Assembly (NCBI RefSeq): GCF_002906165.1
Contig: NZ_PPCN01000018.1
Span: 1-64,000 of the forward strand
DNA: 64,000 nt
Source: Roseibium marinum
GTDB lineage: Bacteria; Pseudomonadota; Alphaproteobacteria; Rhizobiales; Stappiaceae
Direction: 5' to 3'
The translations under genes were made by a program, and so were the position numbers. A model generated the notes under the pieces. The model worked only from the letters and a program-made list of their open reading frames with translations, was not told the DNA's origin and did not search any database. Of this stretch, positions 1-9,114 are shown in pieces (the stretch's first letter is position 1; every line of letters begins with the position of its first letter).

Positions 1-50
1 CGGATCAGGCTTACTTCAACGCTCTGACGCCGATGATGGTGGCGGCTTAA
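1..50 (+). CDS. IS3-family transposase OrfB, C-terminal tail (cut by window edge)
   Basis: The window opens inside a reading frame whose last residues read DQAYFNALTPMMVAA before a TAA stop at 48-50. A 'TP-D-x-AYF' tail is typical of the extreme C-terminus of IS3-family integrase-type transposases, where it follows the RPH..L.G motif. The following bases (about 58-118) also look like the non-coding right end of such an element. Only 15 codons are visible, so completeness cannot be judged. The family call is by recognition of the tail alone. Confidence 0.5.
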   Translation, partial: DQAYFNALTPMMVAA

Positions 51-822
51 TCGAGGCGAAAATCCACTTAGCGAAACGCCCGAAACTGTTCAGACAAACC
101 GAGCCAGCTCTGTCCCGCCAAAACGGGGCTCCGGGTTCCTTGCATAGACATGGGGGCCCGCAGCTCGATGACGTCCTTCCCGCCGACTTTGTTGGACGGC
201 TGCGCCTGCGGCGACGTGCTGCGCTTATCGCCGCCCAAAGAGGATGGTCGGCATTCAGGACGTCAACCCTGACTCTCGCCCTATAGCTTCTGTCTGCGCT
301 CCGTCGAACGGTCTGAATGTTTATTTGAGCGGAATTCAGATAGATCCTTCAAAACCGCTTCCCAATCCTCAAGCTCTTTGAAAAGATCGTCACAAAGGTT
401 CGAACTTTCTCCCAGCAGGTCCGCCATTTTATCTCTGCGCTACCGCCTTCGGCTAATTGAGCGCATGGCTCCGGGTTCGGACTTTTTCCTCGCTCCTCCG
501 CCATTCTCCATAAAAACTTGTGTTTCCGAACCCACTTAACGGGATCAGAGCATCCGCCGGGTTTTCAAAATTAATTTTTTGAGCCGAGCTTATCCCATGG
601 GCGTATGTCGGGCTTTCTCCAACGGCTAACCAAACGGCCGCTATGCGGATATTCCGTTGAAAAACTCCTGTTGTTTTAAGTTCTGAACGCTGATGCACTC
701 TCCTTACTGATTTGGGAGAGTCTGGCGATGATGGGTCCGAGGCAGGACGCCTTCGCGTGGTCTTGACGTCTCCTGGGTCAACGCGCCTCTCTGTCTCTGA
801 TCACGGAATGCGTCCGGCACTG
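51..822. other. Mostly non-coding stretch after an IS end
   Basis: About 770 bases without a convincing gene. The first 70 bases probably belong to the IS3-type element ending upstream. The only frame that looks protein-like is a 48-codon minus-strand ORF at 281-427, listed separately. A longer frame at 453-698 on the minus strand has no recognisable motif and no good ribosome binding site. No convincing terminator for the kinase gene that ends at 823 was found. Confidence 0.5.
281..427 (-). CDS. Possible small acidic protein, 48 aa
   Basis: ATG at 427 and TAG at 281-283 on the minus strand give 48 residues beginning MADLLGESSNLCDDLF and ending RSTERRQKL. The middle is rich in Glu, Asp and Leu and could form an amphipathic helix (FKELEDWEAVLKDL). 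There is no strong Shine-Dalgarno sequence (GAGAT at -9). It lies beside an IS end, so it could be a gene remnant. No family is recognised, and the call rests only on composition. Confidence 0.25.
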   Translation of the reverse strand: MADLLGESSNLCDDLFKELEDWEAVLKDLSEFRSNKHSDRSTERRQKL

Positions 823-1752
823 TCAGCCGGTGCGTGCCGGCTGCGCCTCCAGGGGTGACGTCTTTCTGGGGAACTCGGCGATAACGCGGCTGGCGACGGA
901 GGTGCCCTGTTCCAGGGCCCGCGGCAGGGTGAGGCCTTGCGCGATGCCGGCCAGGTAGCCGGCGTTGAAGCTGTCGCCCGCGCCGATGGTGTCGAACGGG
1001 TGTGTCTGCTCGGCGGGAACCTGGCAACGGCCGTCTGCGCCTGCTGCAATCGCGCCGCGGGCGCCGCATTTGACGACCAGAACTGCCTCCGCGCGCAGGT
1101 AGCTGCTCAATCGTCCGATCGCCTGCTCCAGATCTTCCGTCCCCGCAAGGCCCATGACTTCCTTGTCGTTGAAAAGACAATGATGCGCGCCGCGCAGCCA
1201 GCGAAGGCACATGTCCCTGGCGGAAACGCTCCAGCCGTCGCCCGGCCAGCCCGGATCGATCGCGATCTCCGCGCCGCGGGCGGTGAGGAAGGCCGTCAGG
1301 TCGTCATGCGCCTGCAGCAGGCCTGGCATGGCGAAGGCACCGGAAATCAGCACGATGGCGCCGTTGAGCGGCCAGGCCCCCAGGGCGCTTGTGACATCGC
1401 TCACCTGGAAGGCATCCAGATGGCCGTTGAAGGACAGGAAGGACCGCTCGGCGTGGTCGAACAGAACCCCGACGGAAATGCCTGTCGGGGCATCGAGGGT
1501 ACGGACACGGTCGAGAGGTCCGCGGAAACGGGCTCTCAGCATCTCGCCGTGCGGGTCGTTGCCGGTCGCGGAAACCAGTCCGCTGGAGACGCCGAGGCGC
1601 TGCAGGACGAGAGCGGTATTCGCGGCCGACCCGCCGGTGCGGTAGTCGGAGCGTTTCAAAAAGACCTCCGTCCCCGGTTCGGGCCACTGGCCGACGGTGC
1701 CGAGGACGAGATCTATATTGGTATTGCCAATGACGCAGATCGGGCGGGACAT
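823..1752 (-). CDS. PfkB-family carbohydrate kinase
   Basis: 309 residues, the usual size for a ribokinase-type sugar kinase, which phosphorylates a sugar or nucleoside with ATP in the cytoplasm. The N-terminus MSRPICVIGNTNIDLVLG and the GGSAANTALVLQRLG stretch match the substrate-binding half. DTIGAGDSFNAGYLAG near the C-terminus is PfkB signature 2, with the catalytic Asp and the anion-hole GAGD. The frame stays open further upstream to 1962, but that extension runs into a transposable element (1774-2037), so the Met at 1752 is the natural start. It is the last gene of the sugar ABC operon and probably phosphorylates the imported sugar or its oxidised product. The substrate cannot be deduced. 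Confidence 0.85.
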   Translation of the reverse strand: MSRPICVIGNTNIDLVLGTVGQWPEPGTEVFLKRSDYRTGGSAANTALVLQRLGVSSGLVSATGNDPHGEMLRARFRGPLDRVRTLDAPTGISVGVLFDHAERSFLSFNGHLDAFQVSDVTSALGAWPLNGAIVLISGAFAMPGLLQAHDDLTAFLTARGAEIAIDPGWPGDGWSVSARDMCLRWLRGAHHCLFNDKEVMGLAGTEDLEQAIGRLSSYLRAEAVLVVKCGARGAIAAGADGRCQVPAEQTHPFDTIGAGDSFNAGYLAGIAQGLTLPRALEQGTSVASRVIAEFPRKTSPLEAQPARTG

Positions 1753-1773
1753 GTTGCTCCTGACGTGACCTAG

Positions 1774-2037
1774 GGTCTGTGGACAATTAGGTTTGGGTCG
1801 CGGCGCGAGCCGGATTTCGGTGTCCGAACAGGAGGAAAGTCCGCAGTGGTGCCCCCCACCACAAGGACTTTCCGACGCAGTCGGGACCGAAATCCGCCGC
1901 GTCTCGAAGAGATTTGGCGCAAAATGCCCATTTCGGCGTCCCAATGTCTTGAAAGGGAACACCCTTCCTGCGACCTTGCTTCTTGAACTGGGCGTTTTGC
2001 ATCCAAACCTCGACCAAATCCTTATTGTCCACAGACC
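1774..2037. mobile_element. MITE-like non-autonomous IS5-family element (264 bp)
   Basis: The left end is GGTCTGTGGACAATTAGG. The right end, read as reverse complement, is GGTCTGTGGACAATAAGG, so 17 of 18 bases match. The tetranucleotide CTAG flanks both sides (1770-1773 and 2038-2041) as a target-site duplication. These termini resemble those of IS5-family (IS427-type) elements. At 264 bp there is no room for a transposase, and neither strand encodes a recognisable transposase fragment. It lies between the ABC ATPase stop (2061) and the kinase start (1752). Without it the two genes would be about 40 bases apart. The reading frame through it is open into the kinase. Confidence 0.8.
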
Positions 2038-2060
2038 CTAGAGTGCTCAAGCCGGGCGGA

Positions 2061-3071
2061 TCAGCCGCGAACCGGCGCCCCTTCTTCGTCGAAGCGGTGC
2101 AGACGCTCGGGCGCCGGTGTCAGATAGACGGGCATGCCGTGCCTGAAGCGCTCGCGCGGGGAAACCCGGGCAACGATGCTCTTGTCGCTCAGGGTTGTGT
2201 CCACGTGGACGAAAGTGTCCGAACCGAGAGCTTCCGTCAGGGCGATCTTGCCGCTCCACAGACCGCCTTCGGCGCTCAACGTGAGGTCTTCCGGCCGGAC
2301 CCCCAGTGTCGCCGCCCCATGCTGGCGCGCGGCATCCCCCGTCAGGAAATTCATTTTGGGACTGCCGATGAATCCGGCGACAAACCGGGACGCGGGGTTT
2401 TCGTAAAGCTCGAGCGGTTCGCCGATCTGTTCGACCCGGCCCTTGTTGAGGACGACGATCCTGTCCGCCAGGGTCATCGCCTCGACCTGGTCATGGGTCA
2501 CGTAGATCATCGTCGTATCGGCGAGCCGCGCGTGCAGGCGGGCGATTTCGACACGGGTTTCGCCTCTGAGCGCGGCGTCCAGATTGGACAATGGTTCATC
2601 GAACAGAAACAGCCGCGGCTGACGGGTGATCGCGCGCCCGATGGCGACCCGCTGCCGCTGGCCGCCGGAAAGCGCCTTGGGCTTTCGCTCCAGAAGGCCC
2701 TCGATCTGGAGCATGTGCGCGGCCTCGGCGATGCGCCGGGCGATTTCGTCCTTCTTGAGCTTTGCCTGTTCGAGCCCGAACGCCATGTTCTCGTAGACGC
2801 TCATATGCGGGTAGAGCGCATAGGACTGGAAGACCATCGATACGCCGCGTTTGGCCGGCAGCACGTCGTTGACGCGCTCGCCCTCGATCATCAGGTCGCC
2901 CGAGGAGATTTCCTCCAGACCGGCGATCAGGCGCAAAAGGGTCGATTTTCCGCAGCCCGACGGGCCGACAAAGGCGACGAACTCGCCCTTTTCTATGGAG
3001 AGACTGACGTCCTTGAGAACTTCGACGGAACCAAAGCTCTTGGAGACGTTCCTGAGGTCCACGGTGGCCAT
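2061..3071 (-). CDS. Sugar ABC transporter ATP-binding protein (UgpC/MalK type)
   Basis: 336 residues. The cytoplasmic ATPase powers import with the two permeases encoded just upstream. Visible motifs are Walker [13 protein letters not shown] (about residues 35-46), ABC signature [15 protein letters not shown], Walker [13 protein letters not shown] and the H-loop THD. The C-terminal part from about residue 235 ([18 protein letters not shown]) is the TOBE/OB domain typical of MalK/UgpC-like carbohydrate ATPases. Four bases separate it from the upstream permease gene. Confidence 0.93.
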   Translation of the reverse strand: MATVDLRNVSKSFGSVEVLKDVSLSIEKGEFVAFVGPSGCGKSTLLRLIAGLEEISSGDLMIEGERVNDVLPAKRGVSMVFQSYALYPHMSVYENMAFGLEQAKLKKDEIARRIAEAAHMLQIEGLLERKPKALSGGQRQRVAIGRAITRQPRLFLFDEPLSNLDAALRGETRVEIARLHARLADTTMIYVTHDQVEAMTLADRIVVLNKGRVEQIGEPLELYENPASRFVAGFIGSPKMNFLTGDAARQHGAATLGVRPEDLTLSAEGGLWSGKIALTEALGSDTFVHVDTTLSDKSIVARVSPRERFRHGMPVYLTPAPERLHRFDEEGAPVRG

Positions 3072-3075
3072 GGAT

Positions 3076-3909
3076 TTATCCTTTAACGGCGCCGGCTGTG
3101 AGGCCGGACACGATCTTGCGCTGGAAAATGAGCACCAGCGCCACGAGCGGGAGCGTGACGATGACCGACGCTGCCATGATGTTCCCCCAGGGGATCTCGA
3201 ATTCGCTGCGGCCGGAGATGAGGGCGATGGCCACGGGAACCGTGCGCTGGCTGTCGGTCGACAGGAATGTCAGCGCGAACAGGAATTCGTTCCAGGCGTG
3301 AATGAACGCCAGAAGCCCCGTGGTGACCATCGCCGGCCACAGCAGCGGCAGGAAGACCCGGCGCACGATCACAAGCGGCGGAGCGCCATCCATGATCGCG
3401 GCTTCCTCGATTTCCGACGGCAGTTTGCGCATGAAGGTCGTCAGGACCCAGACGGTGAACGGCAGGGTGAAGATCATGTAGGAGAAGATCAGCGACCACA
3501 GAGAGTTGAACAGACCCATCATCCGGATCACCTCGAACAGGCCGGAGAGCACGGCGATCTGCGGAAACATGGAAACGGAAAGAACGGTCAGGAGCAGCAA
3601 GGCACGGCCCTTGAAGGGGATCCGCGCCAGAGAGTAGGACGCCGTCACCGCCAGCAGCATCGACAAGACAACCACGACCGTGGCCACGAATATCGAATTC
3701 AGGATCTGGTGGCCGAAGACGCCGTTGGTGAAGGCGGACTTGTAGTTGGAAAGGTCGAAGACATGCGGCAGGTAGTTCACGTCGAAAATGGCCTGCCCGC
3801 TCTCCAGCGAAGTCAGGATGGCGTAGTAGAACGGAAACACCGCCTGCAGAACGATGACGCCGAGCAGCAGGTAGAAGGCGGCCTTGCGCAGATAGCTTTG
3901 AACCTTCAT
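3076..3909 (-). CDS. Sugar ABC transporter permease (MalG type)
   Basis: 277 residues with about six transmembrane helices. It carries the MalG-type EAA loop ([21 protein letters not shown], around residues 185-205) that docks the ATPase. The protein ends GLTAGAVKG, as members of this subfamily usually do. The start overlaps the stop of the preceding permease by ATGA (3906-3909), which suggests translational coupling. It forms the inner-membrane channel with the MalF-type partner. Confidence 0.92.
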   Translation of the reverse strand: MKVQSYLRKAAFYLLLGVIVLQAVFPFYYAILTSLESGQAIFDVNYLPHVFDLSNYKSAFTNGVFGHQILNSIFVATVVVVLSMLLAVTASYSLARIPFKGRALLLLTVLSVSMFPQIAVLSGLFEVIRMMGLFNSLWSLIFSYMIFTLPFTVWVLTTFMRKLPSEIEEAAIMDGAPPLVIVRRVFLPLLWPAMVTTGLLAFIHAWNEFLFALTFLSTDSQRTVPVAIALISGRSEFEIPWGNIMAASVIVTLPLVALVLIFQRKIVSGLTAGAVKG

Positions 3910-4844
3910 TCCCTGGTCCCACTCAAATCCATACGGGTTGCGTAGATGAAGCCTATGGTGATCATCGCGATGATCAGGAAGAGCAGTGTGGAGGCCGCGG
4001 ACCCGTAGGCGAATTTGTCGTAATCGAAGAGGTTCTCCCGGGCGAAGACCGACATGGTCCGGGTCTCCGGAGAGTTTGGCGTCAGCACATAGACGATGTC
4101 GAAGATGCGCAGCGCGTCGAGCGCCCTGAATACGACGGCAACGAGCATGGCCGGCAGCACGAGGGGCAGGGTGATCCTGCGGAAGGTGCGCACCGGTCCG
4201 ACGCCGTCAAGCCGGGCGGCTTCATAGATATCGTCCGGTATCATCTGCAGGCCGGCGAGGATGAGCAACGCCATGAACGGCGTCGTCTTCCAGATATCGA
4301 CCATCATCACCGCGGCCATGGCGGTGTCGGGAGACGCGGTCCAGGCGACAGGCGCGGACAGGATGCCGACGCGCATCAGCATGTCGTTGATGATCCCGAA
4401 CTGGTCATGCAGCATCCAGCCCCACATCTTGGCCGAAACGACGGTCGGGATTGCCCATGGGATCAGGACGGCGGCCCGCACCACGGCCCGGCCGGGAAAC
4501 TTCTGGTTCAGCACCAGGGCGATGACCATGCCGAAGATGGTTTCCAGGGTCACGGAGACGAGGGTGAACCTGACCGTGTTCCACACGGCACTCCACCAGC
4601 GCCCGTCGACCAGCAGCCCGAGCCATTCGCCGTTGCCGTCTCCGTAATCCAGCCATTCCAGATAATTCCGTATGCCGACAAACCGCGCGGAGCCGAAGGA
4701 GGTCAGCGAGGCATCGGTGAAGCCGAACCAGATGGTGCGCAGCAGAGGATAAAGCGCAACGGCGGCCAGCACGAACAGCATCGGGGCCAGGAAGACCCAG
4801 GCCGAGCGGGTTCGCTGTCTGGCCAGTCCGGATTGTGGTGCCAT
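3906..4844 (-). CDS. Sugar ABC transporter permease (MalF type)
   Basis: 312 residues from the Met at 4844 (MAPQSGLARQRTRSAW), preceded by GAGG five bases upstream. A longer frame to 4889 adds 15 unlikely residues. The first membrane helix (VFLAPMLFVLAAVALYPLL) and the EAA loop (YEAARLDGVGPVRTFRRITLP) are those of the MalF/UgpA family. It pairs with the MalG-type permease downstream. The gap of 84 bases after the binding-protein gene is the largest inside the transporter part of the operon. Confidence 0.92.
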   Translation of the reverse strand: MAPQSGLARQRTRSAWVFLAPMLFVLAAVALYPLLRTIWFGFTDASLTSFGSARFVGIRNYLEWLDYGDGNGEWLGLLVDGRWWSAVWNTVRFTLVSVTLETIFGMVIALVLNQKFPGRAVVRAAVLIPWAIPTVVSAKMWGWMLHDQFGIINDMLMRVGILSAPVAWTASPDTAMAAVMMVDIWKTTPFMALLILAGLQMIPDDIYEAARLDGVGPVRTFRRITLPLVLPAMLVAVVFRALDALRIFDIVYVLTPNSPETRTMSVFARENLFDYDKFAYGSAASTLLFLIIAMITIGFIYATRMDLSGTRE

Positions 4845-4928
4845 TTCATCCTCATTTACGGGTCCGTGACCTGGACGCACGCCCCGCAAGGTCCGGCAAG
4901 GGATCTCGCGGAGCGCACTCAGTGGCAG

Positions 4929-6194
4929 TTACCAGCCGTTGCCGCGCAGGCGTTCCAGGCGGGCATTGAGCTTGGCGAGATTGGCTTTCGCATCGCCCTT
5001 GCCGGACAGCGTGTCGTGAACGGCGGTCCAGATTTCGGAGGATACCTCGTTATAGGATTTTCTGGTCGCGGCCGAGGGACGCGGCAGGGCATTCTCGACA
5101 ACCGGTTTCCACAGCGGAATGAAGGGCTGTTCGGCTCCCACTTCCGCATCGTCATAGACCGACAGCAGGGTCGCGGGGCGCGAACTGTCGATCGCTCGGG
5201 CTTTCTGGCTGTCGAAGTCGTTCAGGAAGCGGACGAGTTCGATGGCTTCCTTCTGGTGTTCGGAATATTTCGACACGGCCAGATGCGATCCGCCGAGGGT
5301 GGAGGCCGGAGCCATTTCCGCGCCGCCGGACGGAAGTACGGCGACATCCACCTTACCCTTGACGGGGCTGTCGTCGCCGTTCACCAGCGCATAGGCGTAG
5401 TTCCAGTTGCGCATGAAGACGGCGTTGCCGGACTGGAAGACGCCGCGGGCATCTTCCTCGGCGTAGTTCAGGACACCCTCCGGCGCGATGGTGCCGACCC
5501 AGGACGCGGCCAGGTCGATTGCCTTGGCGGCATTCTCGTTGTTCACGGATATGCTGCCGTCCGCTTCCACGACGTGGCCGCCGCCGCTGGAGGCGATCCA
5601 TTCCATGGCGTTGCAGGTCAGGCCCTCGTAAGCGGCACCCTGGAAGACGTATCCCCACATGTCCTCGTCGCCCTCGGCCCGCTCACCGTCCATGATTTCC
5701 TTGGCGGTTGCGGTCAGCTCCTCCCAGGTTTCGGGAACCGGCTTGCCGTATTTTTCCAGAAGATCCGCGCGGTAATACAGAGCGGGTGCGCCCAGGAACA
5801 TCGGCAGGGCGACGAGCTTGCCGTCCACCGTCTGGCTTTCGACCGCGGCCGGTACATACTGATCGATGATATCGCTGGTCGCGTCCTTCAGGTCGATGAA
5901 ATGCTCGGCGATTTGCGGGGCCCAGATCACATCGAGGCGGTAAACGTCAATGTCCTTGGAACCGGCGGCCAGCCAGAGCTTGAACTGGGCGAACTGGTCG
6001 GTCGTCCGCTCCGGCATGGAGACGATTTCGACCGTGTTGCCGGTTTCGGCCTCGAACCGGTCGAGCGCGGCGCGCAGGACATCCTGGTCCTTTCCCACCG
6101 CTCCGTGAACGATTGCCAGGTCGGTTGCGGCAGCCTGGCTGCAAGCCATCAGCGCGGCGGCCGCGCCTGCCAGAATTATCTTTGATAATGCCAT
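4929..6194 (-). CDS. Sugar ABC transporter substrate-binding protein
   Basis: 421 residues, family-1 (MalE-like) extracellular solute-binding protein. The start at 6194 follows GAGGGG eight bases upstream. An N-terminal signal sequence (MALSKIILAGAAAALMACSQAAA) directs export. It contains LMAC, which could act as a lipobox, so the protein may be either free in the periplasm or a lipoprotein. Family features include DVIWAPQIAEHFIDL, VPETWEELTATAKEI and FQSGNAVFMRNWNYAY. The ligand is probably an oligosaccharide or sugar derivative, judged by the kinase and dehydrogenase in the same operon. Confidence 0.92.
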   Translation of the reverse strand: MALSKIILAGAAAALMACSQAAATDLAIVHGAVGKDQDVLRAALDRFEAETGNTVEIVSMPERTTDQFAQFKLWLAAGSKDIDVYRLDVIWAPQIAEHFIDLKDATSDIIDQYVPAAVESQTVDGKLVALPMFLGAPALYYRADLLEKYGKPVPETWEELTATAKEIMDGERAEGDEDMWGYVFQGAAYEGLTCNAMEWIASSGGGHVVEADGSISVNNENAAKAIDLAASWVGTIAPEGVLNYAEEDARGVFQSGNAVFMRNWNYAYALVNGDDSPVKGKVDVAVLPSGGAEMAPASTLGGSHLAVSKYSEHQKEAIELVRFLNDFDSQKARAIDSSRPATLLSVYDDAEVGAEQPFIPLWKPVVENALPRPSAATRKSYNEVSSEIWTAVHDTLSGKGDAKANLAKLNARLERLRGNGW

Positions 6195-6222
6195 TTCGTA
6201 TTCCCCTCTTTTATGTGTCAAT

Positions 6223-7788
6223 TCATGCGGTTCTGCAGAAGATGGGCGACGTCCACGCCATTTGTCCGCTCGATTGCCGGAGGCGGACATAGAGATTTTC
6301 ACCGGTTTCGAAGGCGCCGAGCGGCACCGTTCCGCGCCACTGCCAATCCGCGGGACGGGGCAGCGCGTGAAAGCGCCAGGCCGGGCTGTCGATCGGGCCG
6401 AGATTTCCCGAAAGGGCCCCTTCGAGAAGTCTGGCGGCCGGCACTTCGATCCTTTGACCGCACAGGTCCGCGCGGATGACGGCCTCCGCATGGGTGTTCA
6501 TCCGCAGCGCTATTCCCTGTGTGGCGGATGTGGCGTTGTTCGGGTTGGCTTCCGCCACCACGGAGAAGGCAGCCCGCCCGTCCCGCAGTGAGGCCTGAGG
6601 CAGACGATGCGCGGTGTCGTGGCCTTCGAGCGGAGACACGACTTCCGTTCCCCGGAAGCGGGGTTCGAGGCCGAAGATTTCACCGCCGTCGATGGTGACG
6701 GTTCCTTCCCATTCGTGATGCGAGCCGCGGGCGCCCCAGCCAAGTTCGAGAAAGAGAATTGTTTCGAAGGTATCCGCATCCTGCGCGACGGGAGAAGGTG
6801 AAAGGGCAGGCGAGATTCGCTGATACAGACGCCCGTTCCGCATCACGTCGATTGTGTCGATAAATCCGCCCGCGATTGCCTCGATGTCCAGGGACACGCC
6901 GTCTGACGGTTCAATGACCGATCCCTGAATGGCGCTGCCGATCGCGGTCAGAAGGTGGATGCAGTCGCCCGTCAGAGCATTTGTCCGCCGGTCCCGCAAA
7001 CCGTCCCAGATCGCCTCCCTGGTGTTCGTGGAGGTGTTCGCGGACGCATAGACGCTCATGCGGCCGTGTCCGTAGGAGCCGGGAAAGGCGCTGTGATGGT
7101 CGGTATTGCCAACAACGCCGAAAACATGCCCCTCGGAAAGTCCCCGCTGCATGGTGGAATGCCCGTCCACCGGACCCATCGAATGCAGGTAGCTGCGGTC
7201 CGTTTCCGACGTCTCGGCGCAGCCATGCATGGAGAACATCTCGACAAAGGGCGAGAGCTCGGGATCGAAGGTGGACCAGTTGATGCCGCGCGCTCCCTGC
7301 CGGTAGCCGATATGGTGCGGAAAAGCGAGGGCGCGTCCGGGCAGGGCCGTTTCGAGCATGTCACGTAATTCGTGGGGTGTGTCGGCCAGGTGCAGCGGCT
7401 CTGTTTCCAGGTCCTTGTAGACGATGGTGTAGTCGCCATCGGCGCAGGAGTGGATTTCATAGCCGGGGAAAACCGTGAAACCCGGACGGTCCGCCGCTCT
7501 CAGGGCCTCGTAATGCGCCTCCCAGCCATTGCGCAGCCTGGCGAAGCCCTTGACGTGGAAATCGACGATATGGGCGACGGACGGATCGTCCACGGGCATG
7601 TCCGGCCAGTGCGCATGACCGGTGATTGACAGAAAATCGAGCTGAAGCGCCGCGCGGGCCAGGGCGTCTTGAAAGCGTCCATGGCCGTAGGACAGGTCGC
7701 AGTGGTTGTGGATGTCGCCATAAAGGGGCGTCACACCGAGCTTTGCGGCCAGGGGAGTCAGGCGTTCGGGCAGCTTGGTCCGGTTCAT
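6223..7788 (-). CDS. PHP-type metal-dependent hydrolase (CehA/McbA-like)
   Basis: 521 residues. The N-terminal half has a PHP-like metal site: GDIHNHCDLS near residue 25, GHAHWPDMP, FPGYEIH, FPHHIGY and GNTDHHS. These provide the ordered His/Asp ligands of polymerase-and-histidinol-phosphatase-fold enzymes. The C-terminal 200 residues look like beta-rich accessory domains. There is no signal peptide. The start overlaps the dehydrogenase stop (ATGA, 7785-7788), so it is coupled to that gene. It may hydrolyse a phosphate or ester on the imported sugar. The substrate is unknown. A DUF3604-type relative is the main alternative name. Confidence 0.7.
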   Translation of the reverse strand: MNRTKLPERLTPLAAKLGVTPLYGDIHNHCDLSYGHGRFQDALARAALQLDFLSITGHAHWPDMPVDDPSVAHIVDFHVKGFARLRNGWEAHYEALRAADRPGFTVFPGYEIHSCADGDYTIVYKDLETEPLHLADTPHELRDMLETALPGRALAFPHHIGYRQGARGINWSTFDPELSPFVEMFSMHGCAETSETDRSYLHSMGPVDGHSTMQRGLSEGHVFGVVGNTDHHSAFPGSYGHGRMSVYASANTSTNTREAIWDGLRDRRTNALTGDCIHLLTAIGSAIQGSVIEPSDGVSLDIEAIAGGFIDTIDVMRNGRLYQRISPALSPSPVAQDADTFETILFLELGWGARGSHHEWEGTVTIDGGEIFGLEPRFRGTEVVSPLEGHDTAHRLPQASLRDGRAAFSVVAEANPNNATSATQGIALRMNTHAEAVIRADLCGQRIEVPAARLLEGALSGNLGPIDSPAWRFHALPRPADWQWRGTVPLGAFETGENLYVRLRQSSGQMAWTSPIFCRTA

Positions 7789-9077
7789 AGGAACTCCATC
7801 GTCTGCGGATTGACCGCGCGGCCGTGATTGCGGAGGCTGAGATGCGCCGCGTTGACGATCCGCAGCGATGCGACACCGTCGGAAATGCCGACAGGCGGCA
7901 TTTCGCCATCGCAATAGCGGCGCATGCGGCGGACGAGCTCCAGATCCGCGCCGAAATGCGAGCTGCCGCTGTCCTCGGCGCTTGCGTCGATCACCTCGCG
8001 ATGTTCGCCATGCTGGCTCACCACATCGATGGCGCCCGAATGCCGCTCCATCCGCAGGCGGCCGTTTTCGCCGACGATCTCCAGTGTTTCCTGGTCTTCC
8101 GAATAAGGACCGAAGATCGTGAAGAACAGGCACGCCTTGATGCCGTTTTCATATTGCACCGAGATGATGGCGTGATCGTCGATATCGGAACCGGGAAGGT
8201 AGACGCAATTGTCGTTCCGGTCCTGGGGATCGCGCGCCGAGAGCCAGCTTGCATTGGGAACACGGCCAACGCCTTCAGCCTTGTCGATCAGGGTCTCGTG
8301 GCGGCGGTAGGGGCACTCCCGGTCACATTCCGCACAGCGTTCGGGCGCATTCGGATCCGGTGTGAAAATGGATGATCTTCCTCCGATCGCGTTGACGGAA
8401 ACAGGTTTGCTGCGGGCGATCCAGTTGAACACGTCGAAATGATGCGAGCCCTTGTCGTTGATGGCGCCGCCGGACAGGGAGTTGGTCCGGTGCCAGAGCT
8501 GGAGATAACGCGTATAGGGGATGACAGAGCGCAGCAGAATCATCCGGGGAGAGCCGATGGCCGGTGTCCGGGCCCTGTCGACGACCGCAATCCACGGACG
8601 CTCGTAGCGGCGCGTGAAGCCCATCATGAACGGCCTTGCCGCGTCTTTTTCGATCCGGGCGATCTCTTCCGCATCTTCAAGCGTCACGGAAATGGGCTTG
8701 TCGAGATAAACGAGTTTTCCGGCTTTTGCGGCGGCTTCCACCGGTTTCACATGCGCGTGGGTGTGCGTCGTGACGATGACAAGGTCCACGTCCGGATGCG
8801 TGACCGCCTGGTCCAGGGAGCCGGCGGCCTGAACCGTGAAGTCGATGCCGGCGGACCGGTAGACCTCATCCAGGTGCTGCACCGCCTGCTCGGTGCGATC
8901 CTGTATCCGGTCGAATACCGTGACGATCCTGAACCCGGTTTCTTCGGCTGTCTCCGCCATCCGGGTCCCGACATAATAAATGCCGCGTTCGCCCGCGCCA
9001 ATGATGGCGACGCCCTTCGCTCGGGTCTTGCCGTCTTGAGCGGCGGCTTCTTGCGCGGTATCGGCCTGGAGAGTCAT
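7785..9077 (-). CDS. Gfo/Idh/MocA-family NAD(P)-dependent oxidoreductase
   Basis: 430 residues. The N-terminal Rossmann fold begins GVAIIGAGERG, and the family motif appears as YLDKPIS (the usual EKP, here DKP), with the Lys important for catalysis. The C-terminal half is the alpha/beta substrate domain (NDKGSHHFDVFNW). An unusual Cys-rich insertion, CAECDRECPY, sits near residue 250 and could bind a metal. It is the first gene of the sugar operon after the regulator and probably oxidises a sugar or cyclitol. A 38-bp dyad lies 38 bases upstream of its start. Confidence 0.88.
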   Translation of the reverse strand: MTLQADTAQEAAAQDGKTRAKGVAIIGAGERGIYYVGTRMAETAEETGFRIVTVFDRIQDRTEQAVQHLDEVYRSAGIDFTVQAAGSLDQAVTHPDVDLVIVTTHTHAHVKPVEAAAKAGKLVYLDKPISVTLEDAEEIARIEKDAARPFMMGFTRRYERPWIAVVDRARTPAIGSPRMILLRSVIPYTRYLQLWHRTNSLSGGAINDKGSHHFDVFNWIARSKPVSVNAIGGRSSIFTPDPNAPERCAECDRECPYRRHETLIDKAEGVGRVPNASWLSARDPQDRNDNCVYLPGSDIDDHAIISVQYENGIKACLFFTIFGPYSEDQETLEIVGENGRLRMERHSGAIDVVSQHGEHREVIDASAEDSGSSHFGADLELVRRMRRYCDGEMPPVGISDGVASLRIVNAAHLSLRNHGRAVNPQTMEFL

Positions 9078-9114
9078 TTACAGTCCCGTGATAAAAATTA
9101 CAGGACAAACGTAT

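Noticed and set aside
473-503. Sequence resembling the 3' end of a tRNA-Ser (GGTTCGGAC...CCTCCGCCA)
   Set aside because: No matching acceptor 5' strand, anticodon arm or D-arm upstream, so it cannot fold as a tRNA.
704-1210. Long minus-strand frame and many similar frames opposite real genes
   Set aside because: They are Arg/Pro/Gly-rich antisense shadows typical of high-GC DNA with no ribosome binding site or domain.
823-1962. 379-residue version of the PfkB kinase
   Set aside because: The first 70 residues are encoded by the MITE at 1774-2037 and its flank. The family-typical start is the Met at 1752. The extended form is only noted as a possible read-through product.
2061-9077. Sugar ABC operon considered as the sulfoquinovose transporter of the SMO-like locus
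   Set aside because: It is about 40 kb away with its own regulator, kinase and dehydrogenase. Nothing in the sequence ties it to sulfosugars.
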